From the NCBI GenBank assembly GCA_947624485.1, contig CANQKM010000010.1, positions 1-64,000 on the forward strand: a DNA stretch of 64,000 bases, written 5' to 3'. The notes beneath the pieces were generated by a model. That model saw only the letters and a program-made list of their open reading frames with translations. It ran no database searches and was not told the DNA's origin. Within the stretch, counting starts at the first letter, position 1. Each line of letters starts with the position of its first letter. Shown piece after piece: positions 17,090-26,516 of the stretch. The DNA comes from an uncultured Clostridia bacterium. Its GTDB lineage: Bacteria; Bacillota; Clostridia; UBA1381. The position numbers and the translations under genes are program-made.

Positions 17090-17938
17090 TTAGTTAGCCG
17101 CATCTTCCTTGGAGAAGTCGTTATTTTTGCCGCGCTTTAAGGGCTTTACATCCGCAACATCAAAATCCTTTAAGGTTTTTTCGTGATCGTTCTCAAACTT
17201 CACTTTCACAAGCCCTTTCAGGATATTGACATACTCGACCGTGCCGTTGCCTGACGGTGTGGAAACGGCCGCGCCCTGCTTCGGCGTGACCTTCAGAAGC
17301 TCTTCATACGTGTCCTGCTCGTATTTGAGACAGCACATAAGCCTGCCGCACGCGCCCGATATTTTTGACGGGTTAAGCGACAGTCCCTGCTCCTTTGCCA
17401 TTTTAATGGACACAGGCACAAATTCCTCCAAAAAGTTGCTGCAGCAAAGGCCTCTGCCGCACACGCCTATCGAGCCGAGCGTTTTCGCCTCGTCTCTTAC
17501 ACCTATTTGCCTAAGCTCTATTCTCGTTCTGAAAACATTTGCCAGATCCTTTACAAGCTCGCGGAAATCTATTCTGCCGTCGGCGGTGAAGTAGAACAGA
17601 ATCTTGCTTCCGTCAAACGTGTACTCAACCTCGACGAGCTTCATTTCAAGCTTGTGGTCGGCGATTTTTTCGAGACAGATTTTGTACGCTTCCTTTTCAA
17701 ATTCCTTGTTGTAGCGGTACCTTTCCGTGTCGTCGTCCGTCGCGATGCGGATAACGTCCTTGACCGGCTTTTTGAACTGCTCCGTCTCGATTGCGCGCTT
17801 GCCCATAACGACGTCGCCGTACTCCATGCCGCGCGACGTTTCGACTATAACGTGATCGCCCGCCTTAATATCCAGTCCGGCGGGATTGAAATAGTATGTT
17901 TTACCGGCGCTTTTAAAGCGAACTCCTATAACTTCCAT
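17090..17938 (-). CDS. ricT: PSP1-domain protein RicT (YaaT)
   Basis: 282 residues. The central PSP1 domain contains the Cys-rich stretch CGRGLCCSNF (about 159-168) and CGRLMCCLKYE (about 195), the ligands for the Fe-S clusters of the RicAFT complex. In Bacillus that complex aids RNase Y-dependent mRNA maturation and affects sporulation and competence. The C-terminal segment forms a KOW-like fold. No ricA or ricF is adjacent. It is followed upstream by a hypothetical membrane gene 26 nt away. Confidence 0.93.
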   Translation of the reverse strand: MEVIGVRFKSAGKTYYFNPAGLDIKAGDHVIVETSRGMEYGDVVMGKRAIETEQFKKPVKDVIRIATDDDTERYRYNKEFEKEAYKICLEKIADHKLEMKLVEVEYTFDGSKILFYFTADGRIDFRELVKDLANVFRTRIELRQIGVRDEAKTLGSIGVCGRGLCCSNFLEEFVPVSIKMAKEQGLSLNPSKISGACGRLMCCLKYEQDTYEELLKVTPKQGAAVSTPSGNGTVEYVNILKGLVKVKFENDHEKTLKDFDVADVKPLKRGKNNDFSKEDAAN

Positions 17939-17964
17939 ATATATCTAAAACCTTTCAACATAAA

Positions 17965-18426
17965 TTATTTTGCGTGCTTCACGCCGCCTTTGATTTTTTC
18001 CGCCATTTTGTTTGAAATCGTGCATACAAGGAGCATATCCTCTTTGTTTTTCCTGTATAAGATATACCACAAATCCTTTTTGGAAAACACGGTCGTACGC
18101 ATATTCTGCGCTCTCGGTGAATTTTTCGGACGCGTTCTTGTAACCGATTTCACGCTTGACAGCGCCACCTCAAATTCCTTGTTCCTGTGACCGATCTGAC
18201 GGTTCGCGCGGAAGCGCGTATTTTTCAGCGAATATGTATACACCGCGCTGTAACGCGTCAGCACGAAAAATCCGAGTACGCAGAACATGAGCAGCGTAAT
18301 TATCGTGCCTATCACCTTGTAACGCGGCAGCGCGAATATTATGAACCGTCCGGCAACCAAAAGTGCCACAGCCCACAATACGGAATACAAAAATTCCTTT
18401 TTACCGCCCGTTCTTTTTTCCTCCAA
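17965..18426 (-). CDS. hypothetical two-helix membrane protein
   Basis: 153 residues. A basic N-terminus (MEEKRTGGKKEF) precedes two membrane helices (about 13-31 and 38-56). These are followed by a basic cytoplasmic domain with KSVTRTRPKN and SKKDLWYILYRK that resembles a small PH-like or photosystem-like beta domain. I do not recognise the family with certainty. It lies between radA and ricT, and all three are co-directional. Confidence 0.75.
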   Translation of the reverse strand: MEEKRTGGKKEFLYSVLWAVALLVAGRFIIFALPRYKVIGTIITLLMFCVLGFFVLTRYSAVYTYSLKNTRFRANRQIGHRNKEFEVALSSVKSVTRTRPKNSPRAQNMRTTVFSKKDLWYILYRKNKEDMLLVCTISNKMAEKIKGGVKHAK

Positions 18427-18498
18427 TTTGATTTCTCCTCACAGCTTTGATCCCGTTAATTATATAACATATCGCGCGAATTGTCAACCGCACGGAAT

Positions 18499-19875
18499 TT
18501 ACTTCTTGCGCAGCATGTTCACCATTTCGCTGACGGTGCGTATGCCGTAAGCCGCGAAGCCGTCCGGCACCTTAACGCCGCGCAGCGACTGCTTCGGCAC
18601 GAACGCCGACTTAAAGCCGAGCTTTGCCGCCTCGTTTATGCGTTTTTCGAGCCTGCTCACTCCGCGCAGCTCACCGCCCAGGCCGACCTCGCCGATAAAC
18701 ACCATATCGGGACTTATCGCGACGTCCGCCTGACTTGACGCTATCGCCGCGCACACGCCCAAATCGACGGCTGTTTCGTCGATTTTAAGACCGCCCGCGA
18801 CGTTTATATACACGTCCGAATTCGACAAATTCATTCTCGACCGCTTTTCGAGTATCGCTATAAGCATTAAAGAGCGGTACATGTCGATACCGTTCGCCAT
18901 ACGGCGCGGATTGCCGAAGCCCGTGGGCGTGACAAGCGCCTGAATTTCAGCCATAACGCCGCGGCTGCCCTCCATTGCGCACACTACCGCGCTGCCCGAA
19001 ATGTTCTCGTTCCGTCCCTCAAGCAGCGTCGCCGACGGGTTCTCCACCTCTTTAAGACCGGTGTCGAGCATTTCAAACACGCCTATCTCGTTCGTCGAGC
19101 CGAAACGGTTCTTTACGGCTCTCAAAATTCTGAACGAAAGCTGCCTGTCGCCCTCGAAATACAGCACGCAGTCGACCATGTGTTCAAGCACTCTCGGACC
19201 TGCGATCGCGCCCTCCTTCGTGACGTGACCGACAATGAACATCGCCGCGCCGGTCGATTTCGCGGCGCGCATAAACGCGTTTGTCGCCTCTCTGACCTGC
19301 GGCACGCTTCCCGCCGCGGACGATATTGCCTCATGGCTCATCGTCTGTATCGAGTCGATTATGACTATGTCGGGCTTTAGCTCATTTATTGTTTCGAGTA
19401 TAAGCTCCACGTCCGTTTCGGTTATAAGGTACAGATTGTCCGACGTAACGCCAAGCCTTTCGGCGCGTATTTTTATCTGTCCCTCGCTTTCCTCGCCCGA
19501 CACGTACAGCACTTTTTTATCCTTGCCGAGCGTTTCGCATATCTGCAGAAGCAGCGTCGATTTGCCTATACCCGGATCGCCGCCGACGAGAATGAGTGAG
19601 CCCTTTACTATGCCGCCGCCCAGCACGCGGTCAAGCTCCTTCATACCCGTCTTGTACCGCGTTTCATACCCCGCCTTGACCTCGCCTATGCGCTTGGGCA
19701 TATGCGCCGACGCTGCGCTCTCGCGCACGAGCGACTTCGTTGCCGACGTTTTTTTTTCGGGAGCGACAATCGTCTCCTCGAGCGTGTTCCAGTTGCCGCA
19801 CGACGGACATTTTCCGAGCCATTTCGGTGATTTATAGCCGCATTCGCGGCAAATATACGTTGTTTTCGATTTCAT
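18499..19875 (-). CDS. radA: DNA repair protein RadA
   Basis: 458 residues from MKSKTTYICREC, the canonical start, with GAAAGGA upstream. An N-terminal C4 zinc finger (CRECGYKSPKWLGKCPSC) precedes a RecA-like ATPase with Walker A GGDPGIGKST (about 97). The RadA-specific KNRFG motif (about 252) and a Lon-like C-terminal domain follow. It acts as a branch-migration helicase in homologous recombination. The upstream 378-bp gap holds its promoter region and a run of DnaA-box-like sites. Confidence 0.97.
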   Translation of the reverse strand: MKSKTTYICRECGYKSPKWLGKCPSCGNWNTLEETIVAPEKKTSATKSLVRESAASAHMPKRIGEVKAGYETRYKTGMKELDRVLGGGIVKGSLILVGGDPGIGKSTLLLQICETLGKDKKVLYVSGEESEGQIKIRAERLGVTSDNLYLITETDVELILETINELKPDIVIIDSIQTMSHEAISSAAGSVPQVREATNAFMRAAKSTGAAMFIVGHVTKEGAIAGPRVLEHMVDCVLYFEGDRQLSFRILRAVKNRFGSTNEIGVFEMLDTGLKEVENPSATLLEGRNENISGSAVVCAMEGSRGVMAEIQALVTPTGFGNPRRMANGIDMYRSLMLIAILEKRSRMNLSNSDVYINVAGGLKIDETAVDLGVCAAIASSQADVAISPDMVFIGEVGLGGELRGVSRLEKRINEAAKLGFKSAFVPKQSLRGVKVPDGFAAYGIRTVSEMVNMLRKK

Positions 19876-20253
19876 ACGCCTTTTCCTTTCGGTTTTATCC
19901 CTAAAAATATTATATAACATTTCCGCGCCCAATTCAATTACAAATTTTTGTTTTACATAATAATGTTACAAATATGTTATTATCCTCTTTATCCCCGCAC
20001 TTATCCACGTTTTTTCACGGCAAAATTTCCCGAAAGCCTGTCCTTTTGGTGAGTTATCCGCGCTTTTTACGTAAAACGGGGATAACTTTTTCGTTTACAT
20101 AACATTTTCTGTCCCCGAGGGATAAAATTACATATACGGCGAATAAATGCTAAGGCGGCGGAAAATGTCAGAAATGGCTTGACAAACCTGTCGATATTCA
20201 ATAAAATATATGTATAAATAATTATTATCCGCATATGAAAGGACAAGGTATAG
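19876..20253. other. radA-glyS intergenic region with DnaA-box-like cluster
   Basis: There is no gene in these 378 bases. TTATCC nonamers occur at 19980, 19989, 20001, 20054 and 20225 on the plus strand and at 20077-20085 on the minus strand. An imperfect minus-strand one lies at 20118-20126. The best match to the consensus TTATCCACA is TTATCCACG at 20001-20009. The rest is AT-rich with T-tracts. The glyS promoter lies at its right end. Confidence 0.45.
20179..20207 (+). promoter_or_regulatory. promoter of glyS
   Basis: TTGACA (20179-20184), 17 nt, TAAAAT (20202-20207). The 5' leader is only about 40 nt, too short for a T-box riboswitch. Confidence 0.85.
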
Positions 20254-21645
20254 ATGAAAAATTCAGAGAAAACAATGGACAAAATCGTGGCTCTCTGCAA
20301 GGGACGCGGTTACGTATATCCCGGCAGCGAGATTTACGGCGGCTTGGCAAACACATGGGATTACGGCCCTTTGGGAGTTGAGTTCAAAAATAACGTAAAA
20401 AAGGCATGGTGGAAAAAGTTTATACAGGAATCGCCGTACAACGTCGGCATAGACTGCGCGATACTGATGAACCCCGAAACATGGGTTGCATCGGGACACG
20501 TGGGCGGCTTTTCAGATCCGCTTATGGACTGTAAGGAATGTAAATCGCGTCACAGAGCGGACAAGCTTATAGAGGATTTCGCGCACGAAAAGGGCGAGGA
20601 TATAACCGTTGACGGCTGGAGCAAGGAAAAAATGGTTGAGTACATCAGCGCGAACAATATCGTCTGCCCGAAATGCGGAAAGAGCAACTTTACCGATATA
20701 CGCGAGTTTAATCTGATGTTCAAGACGTTCCAGGGCGTAACGGAGGATTCGTCGTCAGTTGTTTACCTTCGTCCCGAAACGGCGCAGGGTATATTCGTAA
20801 ACTTCAAAAACGTGCAGAGAACGAGCCGCAAAAAGGTGCCGTTCGGTATCGGACAGGTCGGTAAATCGTTCCGTAATGAGATCACGCCCGGCAACTTCAC
20901 ATTCAGAACGCGCGAGTTTGAGCAGATGGAGCTTGAATTTTTCTGCGCGCCCGGTACAGACCTCGAGTGGCACGCGTACTGGAAAAAGTACTGCATGGAC
21001 TTCCTTCTGAGCCTCGGTATGAAGGAGGAAAACCTCCGTTTCCGCGACCATTCGCCGGAGGAGCTTGCGTTCTATTCAAACGCGACCGCCGACATAGAAT
21101 TCGTGTTCCCGTTCGGCTGGGGCGAGCTTTGGGGCATCGCCGACAGAACCGACTACGATTTGAAGCAGCATCAGGAACATTCGGGAGAGAGTATGGAGTA
21201 CATCGATCCCGTGACGAATGAAAGATATGTGCCGTACTGCATCGAGCCGTCGCTCGGCGCGGACAGAGTGGCGCTGGCGTTCCTTTGCGAGGCGTACGAC
21301 GAGGAACAGCTTGAGGGCGGCGACAGCCGCGTGGTTCTGCACCTGCACCCCGCGCTCGCGCCGGTAAAGGCTGCGGTGCTGCCGCTGTCGAAAAAGCTTG
21401 ACGAGGGCGCGACGGCTGTATATCAAAAGCTCGCGAAAAAATACAACTGCGAGTACGACAACGCCGGCTCGATAGGCAAGCGTTACCGCCGTCAGGACGA
21501 GATAGGCACGCCGTACTGCATAACGTTCGACTTCGACTCGCTCGAGGACAACGCGGTAACAATAAGAGAAAGAGACAGCATGGAGCAGGAGAGAGTGAAA
21601 ATTGAGGATCTTGAAAAGTTCCTTGATGATAAATTAAATTTTTAA
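20254..21645 (+). CDS. glyS: glycyl-tRNA synthetase (homodimeric class II type)
   Basis: 463 residues of the single-chain GlyRS type, not the alpha2beta2 type. It charges tRNA-Gly in the cytoplasm. The start [20 protein letters not shown] is characteristic. Motif 2 includes [21 protein letters not shown], and motif 3 is [11 protein letters not shown] small zinc-like segment [11 protein letters not shown] and CPKCGKSN are in the insert. It is followed by the anticodon-binding domain at about 365-463. GAAAGGAC precedes the ATG. Confidence 0.97.
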   Translation: MKNSEKTMDKIVALCKGRGYVYPGSEIYGGLANTWDYGPLGVEFKNNVKKAWWKKFIQESPYNVGIDCAILMNPETWVASGHVGGFSDPLMDCKECKSRHRADKLIEDFAHEKGEDITVDGWSKEKMVEYISANNIVCPKCGKSNFTDIREFNLMFKTFQGVTEDSSSVVYLRPETAQGIFVNFKNVQRTSRKKVPFGIGQVGKSFRNEITPGNFTFRTREFEQMELEFFCAPGTDLEWHAYWKKYCMDFLLSLGMKEENLRFRDHSPEELAFYSNATADIEFVFPFGWGELWGIADRTDYDLKQHQEHSGESMEYIDPVTNERYVPYCIEPSLGADRVALAFLCEAYDEEQLEGGDSRVVLHLHPALAPVKAAVLPLSKKLDEGATAVYQKLAKKYNCEYDNAGSIGKRYRRQDEIGTPYCITFDFDSLEDNAVTIRERDSMEQERVKIEDLEKFLDDKLNF

Positions 21646-21671
21646 CGTATTTTTAAGGGGGTAAATGTTCC

Positions 21672-22109
21672 ATGAAAATCATTGACGAGTTTAAGGAGTT
21701 TATCGCGAAGGGCAACGCGATGGACATGGCGGTCGGCGTTGTTGTCGGCGGCGCATTTACGGCGATAGTAAATTCGCTCGTGGGCGACATCATCACGCCG
21801 TTTATCGGCTTTTTGGGCAGCCTTATAAAGAAGGGCGCCGGAGCCGTAGGCGCTGGCGGCGCGGTTGACAGCGCAAACTCCATGGCAAGCTGGGTAATTC
21901 CCGGAACGGAAATTAAAATCGGCGCGTTCATTTCAGCCATAATCAGCTTTCTGCTCATCTCATTCGTAATCTTCTGCATCGTTAAGGGCATAAACACAAT
22001 GAAGGACAAGATGACAAAGAAGGAAGAACCGGTTGAGGAAGCTCCCGCAGGCCCGACACAGGAAGAGCTTCTCGCCGAAATCCGCGACCTTTTGAAGGAA
22101 AAGGAATAA
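21672..22109 (+). CDS. mscL: large-conductance mechanosensitive channel MscL
   Basis: 145 residues. It opens in response to membrane tension and protects against osmotic downshift. The N-terminal amphipathic helix FKEFIAKGNAMDMAVGVVVG and the first pore helix are canonical. A periplasm-side loop is followed by a second helix (about 79-104) and a charged C-terminal helix bundle rich in Glu and Lys. It follows glyS by 26 nt and is ended by its own terminator. Confidence 0.97.
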   Translation: MKIIDEFKEFIAKGNAMDMAVGVVVGGAFTAIVNSLVGDIITPFIGFLGSLIKKGAGAVGAGGAVDSANSMASWVIPGTEIKIGAFISAIISFLLISFVIFCIVKGINTMKDKMTKKEEPVEEAPAGPTQEELLAEIRDLLKEKE

Positions 22110-22130
22110 TAAATATATAATATACGATAA

Positions 22131-22155
22131 AACCCCCTTGCGAGGGGGTTTTTGT
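22131..22155 (+). terminator. terminator after mscL
   Basis: 8-bp stem AACCCCCT / AGGGGGTT and a T-run. Confidence 0.92.
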
Positions 22156-22158
22156 ATT

Positions 22159-23193
22159 TTACGAAAAATACGAAATCGCGGCTGCTGCTTTCAGCGTGTC
22201 GCCGCGCGCGCCGCCGTCGTTCACCGAACGCACAGCCTTTACGAGCGGCGTGTCGGCTCTCATCGCTTCGGCGCGGTAGCAGTCGAGCACAAGCTGTTTC
22301 AGTCCGTCGAAGGTGTATATTTCAAACGGGTTAATACGCAGCATTTCAGCCGCCTTTTCGATGCCCGATATTAGATCAGGGCTGTACCTCGCACGCGCGG
22401 AAATGTAGTCGTCCGACGCGAAGCTGTACGTACCGCCTGCGGCGTGACCGAGCGCGCGCATACACGCGACGTAGCCCTCCTCCATTGCGCGTACTATTCC
22501 GGCGCGGTTAAAATCCATTATGCCCGTCTGCGGACGCGCGGCGCGCACCGTTATGATATTCGCGTCAGCCGCCGAGGGTGCGCGGTTTATGCCGATACCG
22601 CCCGCGTCAACGGCGATTATGTCCTTTATGCCCCTTTGGAGCAGCATGTTCACGGGTAGGTTGTCGTAAAGTCCGGCGTCGGACAGCGTTTCCGAGTTCA
22701 CGCGCTTTGAGCCGAATATGCTCGCGCTCGCGACGATGTAATCGGTAAGCTCGCCGCACGGTATCTCGTCGGCGAAGCGGTACACGCCCTTTTTATCGCT
22801 CAGCGACAGCAGCGCAAGACCGAACATAATATCGGATTTACGGAGCTTGTCCTCATCCACGACGCGGTTTAAAAGACGTTTCAGCGGCGACATGTCAAGT
22901 CCGCCGTTTTTGTAGATTTCGCGTATTACGGGCGGTAGATTTTTTAATGCGAAAAGGTCATGCTGACCTTTCATGCACTTCGGCAGCGCGACAATATCGT
23001 CGGCTGAAATATTGCGCCACAGCCTGACGGCTTCGTCGTACTCGTCGAGCGCGATGAGCGCGCCGTTGATCGCGCCGACCGACGTTCCGACAGCCGCGCA
23101 TATTTCCACGCCCGTTTTACGCAGCGCCCTCCACACGCCGATGTGAAACGCGCCCCTTACGCCGCCGCCGGCGAGCGCGAGACCGTACCGCAT
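22159..23193 (-). CDS. patatin-like phospholipase
   Basis: 344 residues. The oxyanion loop GGGVRGAF (9-16), nucleophile motif GTSVG (about 35-39) and the Asp of the catalytic dyad in DAGLYDN (about 187) are all present. Bacterial members hydrolyse phospholipids or other acyl esters, some as secreted effectors and some as housekeeping enzymes. No signal peptide is seen, so this one is probably cytoplasmic or membrane-associated. The ATG at 23193 follows GGAGGTG. It is convergent with mscL. Confidence 0.9.
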   Translation of the reverse strand: MRYGLALAGGGVRGAFHIGVWRALRKTGVEICAAVGTSVGAINGALIALDEYDEAVRLWRNISADDIVALPKCMKGQHDLFALKNLPPVIREIYKNGGLDMSPLKRLLNRVVDEDKLRKSDIMFGLALLSLSDKKGVYRFADEIPCGELTDYIVASASIFGSKRVNSETLSDAGLYDNLPVNMLLQRGIKDIIAVDAGGIGINRAPSAADANIITVRAARPQTGIMDFNRAGIVRAMEEGYVACMRALGHAAGGTYSFASDDYISARARYSPDLISGIEKAAEMLRINPFEIYTFDGLKQLVLDCYRAEAMRADTPLVKAVRSVNDGGARGDTLKAAAAISYFS

Positions 23194-23227
23194 AAAAACA
23201 CCTCCGCAAAAACGCTTAATGCTTTTA

Positions 23228-23710
23228 TTATTGACGGTTTTCGGGAGTTTTATAGTCCTTTTTTGAATTTCGGAGCGATTTGAAAAAATCCTTCAAAACG
23301 GCGGCGCACTCATGCTCCATAACGCCGCCTTGCGCTGTGAGGCTGTAATTGCACAGTCCCTTGTCGAACAGGTTTACCGCGCTGCCGGCGCAGCCCGATT
23401 TTTTGTCGTACGCGCCGAAATACACGTTCTCTATCCGCGCGTTCAGAATAGCGCCCGCGCACATCGGACACGGCTCGAGCGTGACGTACATGTCGCAGCC
23501 GGGCAGCCGCCAACCGCCAAGCTTCCGACACGCCTTGTCTATAGCCGAAATTTCCGCGTGCATGAGCGCGTTTTTCTTCGTTTCGCGCTTGTTACAGCCG
23601 CGCGCGATAATTTTCCCGTCACGTACTATTACCGCGCCGACGGGCGTTTCGCCGAGGTCGGCTGCTTTTTTCGCCTGCTTTAAGGCTTCCTTCATAAATT
23701 TTTCGTCCAT
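23228..23710 (-). CDS. tadA: tRNA-specific adenosine deaminase TadA
   Basis: 160 residues from MDEKFMKEALKQA. A zinc-dependent deaminase that makes inosine at the wobble position of tRNA-Arg(ACG). The zinc and proton-shuttle residues are in MHAEISAI and the PCPMC motif. The start at 23710 is chosen by family alignment and GGAG upstream; the frame is open further but there it runs through the pnp terminator hairpin. Confidence 0.95.
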   Translation of the reverse strand: MDEKFMKEALKQAKKAADLGETPVGAVIVRDGKIIARGCNKRETKKNALMHAEISAIDKACRKLGGWRLPGCDMYVTLEPCPMCAGAILNARIENVYFGAYDKKSGCAGSAVNLFDKGLCNYSLTAQGGVMEHECAAVLKDFFKSLRNSKKDYKTPENRQ

Positions 23711-23733
23711 TATCTTAGCTCCAAGGTAAAACA

Positions 23734-23760
23734 ACAGCCGCTCCACGAGGGAACGGCTGT
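23734..23760 (-). terminator. terminator after pnp
   Basis: On the minus strand, stem ACAGCCG / CGGCTGT with inner pairing, followed by TTGTTTT. Confidence 0.8.
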
Positions 23761-23776
23761 GTGTGATTCTCATTTA

Positions 23777-25858
23777 TCAGTCCTCTGAAAATTCCTTGTG
23801 GGTAAGCGAGATTTTACCGTTTCTGGTGTCGATCTCCTTAACTCTTACCTTAAGATAATCGCCTTCCTTGACGACGTCCTCGACCTTCTCGACTCTGTGT
23901 CTTGCAAGCTCGCTGATGTGGCACAGACCGTCCTTGCCGGGGAGTATCTCAACGAACGCGCCGAACGGCTGTATCGTCTTTACAAGACCGTTGTAAATCT
24001 CGCCGACCTCGGGATCCTTGACGATTGTTTCGATCGCGTCTCTCGCCGCCTGACCTGCTTCCTGCGTCGTGGCGAAAATGTAGATCGTGCCGTCCTCCTC
24101 GATGTCAATCTTCGCGCCTGTTTCGGCTACTATCTTCTGGATGACCTCGCCGCCCTTGCCGATTACCTCGCGGATCTTGTCAACCTCTATCTTCATAACG
24201 TCAACCTTCGGCGCGTACGGCGAAAGTTCATCGCGTACAGCCGGTATAGCCTTCAGAAGAACGTCGTCTATAATGTGGCAGCGCGCCTTGTACGTCTTTT
24301 CGAGAGCCTCGGCGATTACCTCGTAGGGAAGACCGTCGTTCTTTATATCGACCTGAATGGACGTTATGCCCTTTTTCGTACCTGCAACCTTGAAGTCCAT
24401 TTCGCCGTAGAAGTCTTCAAGTCCCTGTATGTCGACCATTGTCGTAAAGCCGTCGTCGGTCGTGATAAGACCGCAGGAAATACCGGCTACGGGCGCTTTG
24501 ATCGGCACGCCTGCAGCCATGAGCGCGAGCGTCGAGCCGCATACGCTGCCCTGCGACGTTGAACCGTTTGATGAAAGCACCTCGGACACGACTCTTATCG
24601 CATACGGGAATTCGTCCTCCGACGGAAGCACCGGAACGAGCGAACGCTCCGCGAGCGCGCCGTGACCTATCTCACGTCTGCCGGGACCTCTCGACGGTCT
24701 TGTCTCGCCGACGGAGTACGACGGGAAGTTGTAGTGGTGCATATACCTCTTTTCCTCTTCCATGTCGATGCCGTCAAGACGCTGATGCTCCGAAAGCGGC
24801 GCGAGCGTCGCAACCGACAGTACCTGCGTCTGACCTCTCGTGAACATACCCGAACCGTGCGTTCTGGGGAGCAGGTCGACCTCGGCGGCGAGCGGTCTTA
24901 TCTCGTCAAGACCTCTGCCGTCAACGCGTCTGCCCTGCACGAGCCATGCGCGGACGATCTCCTTCTGCATCTTATATAAAATTTCGCCTATCTGCTCGTT
25001 AATGTCGGGGAAACGCTCCTCAAGCGCGGGGATAATTTCGTCCGTTATAACGCCGATTCTCTCGTCGCGGACGTTCTTGTCGTCGGTGTCAAGCGCGTAC
25101 TGCAGCTTCTCGAACGCCATTTCCTTTATCGCGTCGTAAAGGTCGTGGTCAACGTCGTGCGACTCGTACTCAAACTTTTTCTTACCGATTTCAGCCTGAA
25201 TACCGCTTATAAACTCACAGAGCGTGATGATTTCCTTGTGAGCGAACTTTATACCCTCGAGCATAACGTCGTTGGGGACTTCGTTCGCGCCGGCTTCTAT
25301 CATAACGACCTTCTGCTTTGTACCGGCTACGGTGACAAGCATATCGCTCTTTTCTCTCTGCTCGACTGTCGGGTTTATAACGTACTCGCCGTCAACGAGA
25401 CCGAGCCATACGCCGGCGATAGGGCCGTTCCAGGGAATATCCGAAATCGAGATTGCGATCGACGTGCCTATCATAGCCGCGACCTCTGGCGGGTTGTCCT
25501 GCTCGACCGAGAGAACCGTCGCGACAACGGTAACGTCGTTTCTAAGGTCTGACGGGAAAAGCGGTCTTATCGGTCTGTCGATAACGCGGCTCGTGAGTAT
25601 AGCCTTTTCGGACGGCTTGCCCTCGCGCTTGATGTAGCCGCCGGGGATCTTACCGACCGAGTAGAGCTTTTCCTCGTAATCGACACTCAGGGGGAAGAAG
25701 TCTATTCCCTCTCTGGGCGAGCGTGAAGCCGTTACGTTTACCATAACCACCGTGTCGCCGTAGCGCACAAGGCAGTTTCCGTTTGCGAGCTGCGCCATTT
25801 TGCCCGTTTCGATAACGAGCGGTCTGCCCGCGAGTGTTGTTTCAAATGTTCTGAACAT
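23777..25858 (-). CDS. pnp: polynucleotide phosphorylase
   Basis: 693 residues, full length. A 3'-5' exoribonuclease using phosphate in mRNA decay. Two RNase PH domains (about 1-215 and 310-545) are joined by an all-helical segment. A KH domain (about 550-610, with VIGKGGEVIQKIV) and a C-terminal S1 domain (about 620-690, GLVKTIQPFGAFVEI) follow. Catalytic-core signatures include FTRGQTQVL, GDFYGEMDFKV-like EDFYGEMDFKV and SNGSTSQGSVCG. AAAAGGAG lies upstream. It is downstream of rpsO, the usual order, but a palindromic repeat separates the two. Confidence 0.98.
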   Translation of the reverse strand: MFRTFETTLAGRPLVIETGKMAQLANGNCLVRYGDTVVMVNVTASRSPREGIDFFPLSVDYEEKLYSVGKIPGGYIKREGKPSEKAILTSRVIDRPIRPLFPSDLRNDVTVVATVLSVEQDNPPEVAAMIGTSIAISISDIPWNGPIAGVWLGLVDGEYVINPTVEQREKSDMLVTVAGTKQKVVMIEAGANEVPNDVMLEGIKFAHKEIITLCEFISGIQAEIGKKKFEYESHDVDHDLYDAIKEMAFEKLQYALDTDDKNVRDERIGVITDEIIPALEERFPDINEQIGEILYKMQKEIVRAWLVQGRRVDGRGLDEIRPLAAEVDLLPRTHGSGMFTRGQTQVLSVATLAPLSEHQRLDGIDMEEEKRYMHHYNFPSYSVGETRPSRGPGRREIGHGALAERSLVPVLPSEDEFPYAIRVVSEVLSSNGSTSQGSVCGSTLALMAAGVPIKAPVAGISCGLITTDDGFTTMVDIQGLEDFYGEMDFKVAGTKKGITSIQVDIKNDGLPYEVIAEALEKTYKARCHIIDDVLLKAIPAVRDELSPYAPKVDVMKIEVDKIREVIGKGGEVIQKIVAETGAKIDIEEDGTIYIFATTQEAGQAARDAIETIVKDPEVGEIYNGLVKTIQPFGAFVEILPGKDGLCHISELARHRVEKVEDVVKEGDYLKVRVKEIDTRNGKISLTHKEFSED

Positions 25859-25946
25859 ATTTTTTCTCCTTTTCTTTGTATTTTTCGGAGATATGTTTTA
25901 GCAGATAAATACAGGAGGGAAACATATTTCGTCAAAATCTTACTGT

Positions 25947-26050
25947 AAAACCCCTCAGTCAGCTTCGCTGACAGCTCCCCTAGTAGGGGAGCCATATTGT
26001 GAGCCTCCCCTAATAGGGGAGGTGGCGCCGCAGGCGTCGGAGGGGTTTCC
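25947..26050. repeat. palindromic miniature repeat between rpsO and pnp
   Basis: The element starts AAACCCCTCAGTCAGC and ends GGAGGGGTTT, with inner palindromes CTCCCCTAGTAGGGGAG and CCTCCCCTAATAGGGGAGG. Related sequences with the same CAGTCAGCTTCGCTGACAGC core occur near 30640-30750 and, inverted, near 63594-63702. No open reading frame is inside. It looks like a non-autonomous, terminal-inverted-repeat element. Confidence 0.85.
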
Positions 26051-26096
26051 CGTCCTCTATTTATTTGCTAAACAAATATCTCCGTAAATATATACA

Positions 26097-26121
26097 GGCA
26101 AACCGGACGAACCGGTTTGCC
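26097..26121 (-). terminator. hairpin after rpsO
   Basis: 10-bp stem GGCAAACCGG / CCGGTTTGCC with an ACGA loop, but no strong T-run follows on the minus strand. It may act in partial termination or mRNA end protection. Confidence 0.55.
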
Positions 26122-26134
26122 CCATATAACAAAA

Positions 26135-26401
26135 TTACTTTCTTAAGCCTAATTTAGCCACGAGCGCACGGTATCTTTCGATATCCTGACCTTTAAGGTA
26201 GTTCATAAGTCCGCGTCTCTTACCAACCATCATAAGAAGACCGCGTCTTGAGTGATGGTCCTTCTTGTGGATGTTAAGGTGGTCGTTGTTAAGGTGGTTG
26301 ATTCTCTCGGTTAAAAGAGCGATCTGTACCTCCGGCGAGCCTGTGTCGCCCTCATGCGTAGCAAATTCCTTTATAATCTGCTCCTTACGTTCCTTTGTCA
26401 T
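26135..26401 (-). CDS. rpsO: 30S ribosomal protein S15
   Basis: 88 residues, full length. It binds the central domain of 16S rRNA early in 30S assembly. The conserved stretches [29 protein letters not shown] and [10 protein letters not shown] are clear. AGGAGGTG lies 5-6 nt before the ATG. It precedes pnp as in most Firmicutes. Confidence 0.98.
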   Translation of the reverse strand: MTKERKEQIIKEFATHEGDTGSPEVQIALLTERINHLNNDHLNIHKKDHHSRRGLLMMVGKRRGLMNYLKGQDIERYRALVAKLGLRK

Positions 26402-26516
26402 GGTTTCACCTCCTATGATAAATCATCGCCCTCCGCTGAGATGCCGTTGGTGATTCGGCTTTCCAAGCAGGGGTTCACTTTGCATACTGAATTTGTTTTT
26501 TTTGTTTTGCGGCTTA

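Noticed and set aside
20208-20253. T-box riboswitch for glyS
   Set aside because: The leader is about 40 nt, far too short, and has no T-box bulge sequence or terminator.
25947-26050. CRISPR-like repeat
   Set aside because: There is a single palindromic unit without regularly spaced repeats or spacers; it is a miniature inverted-repeat element.
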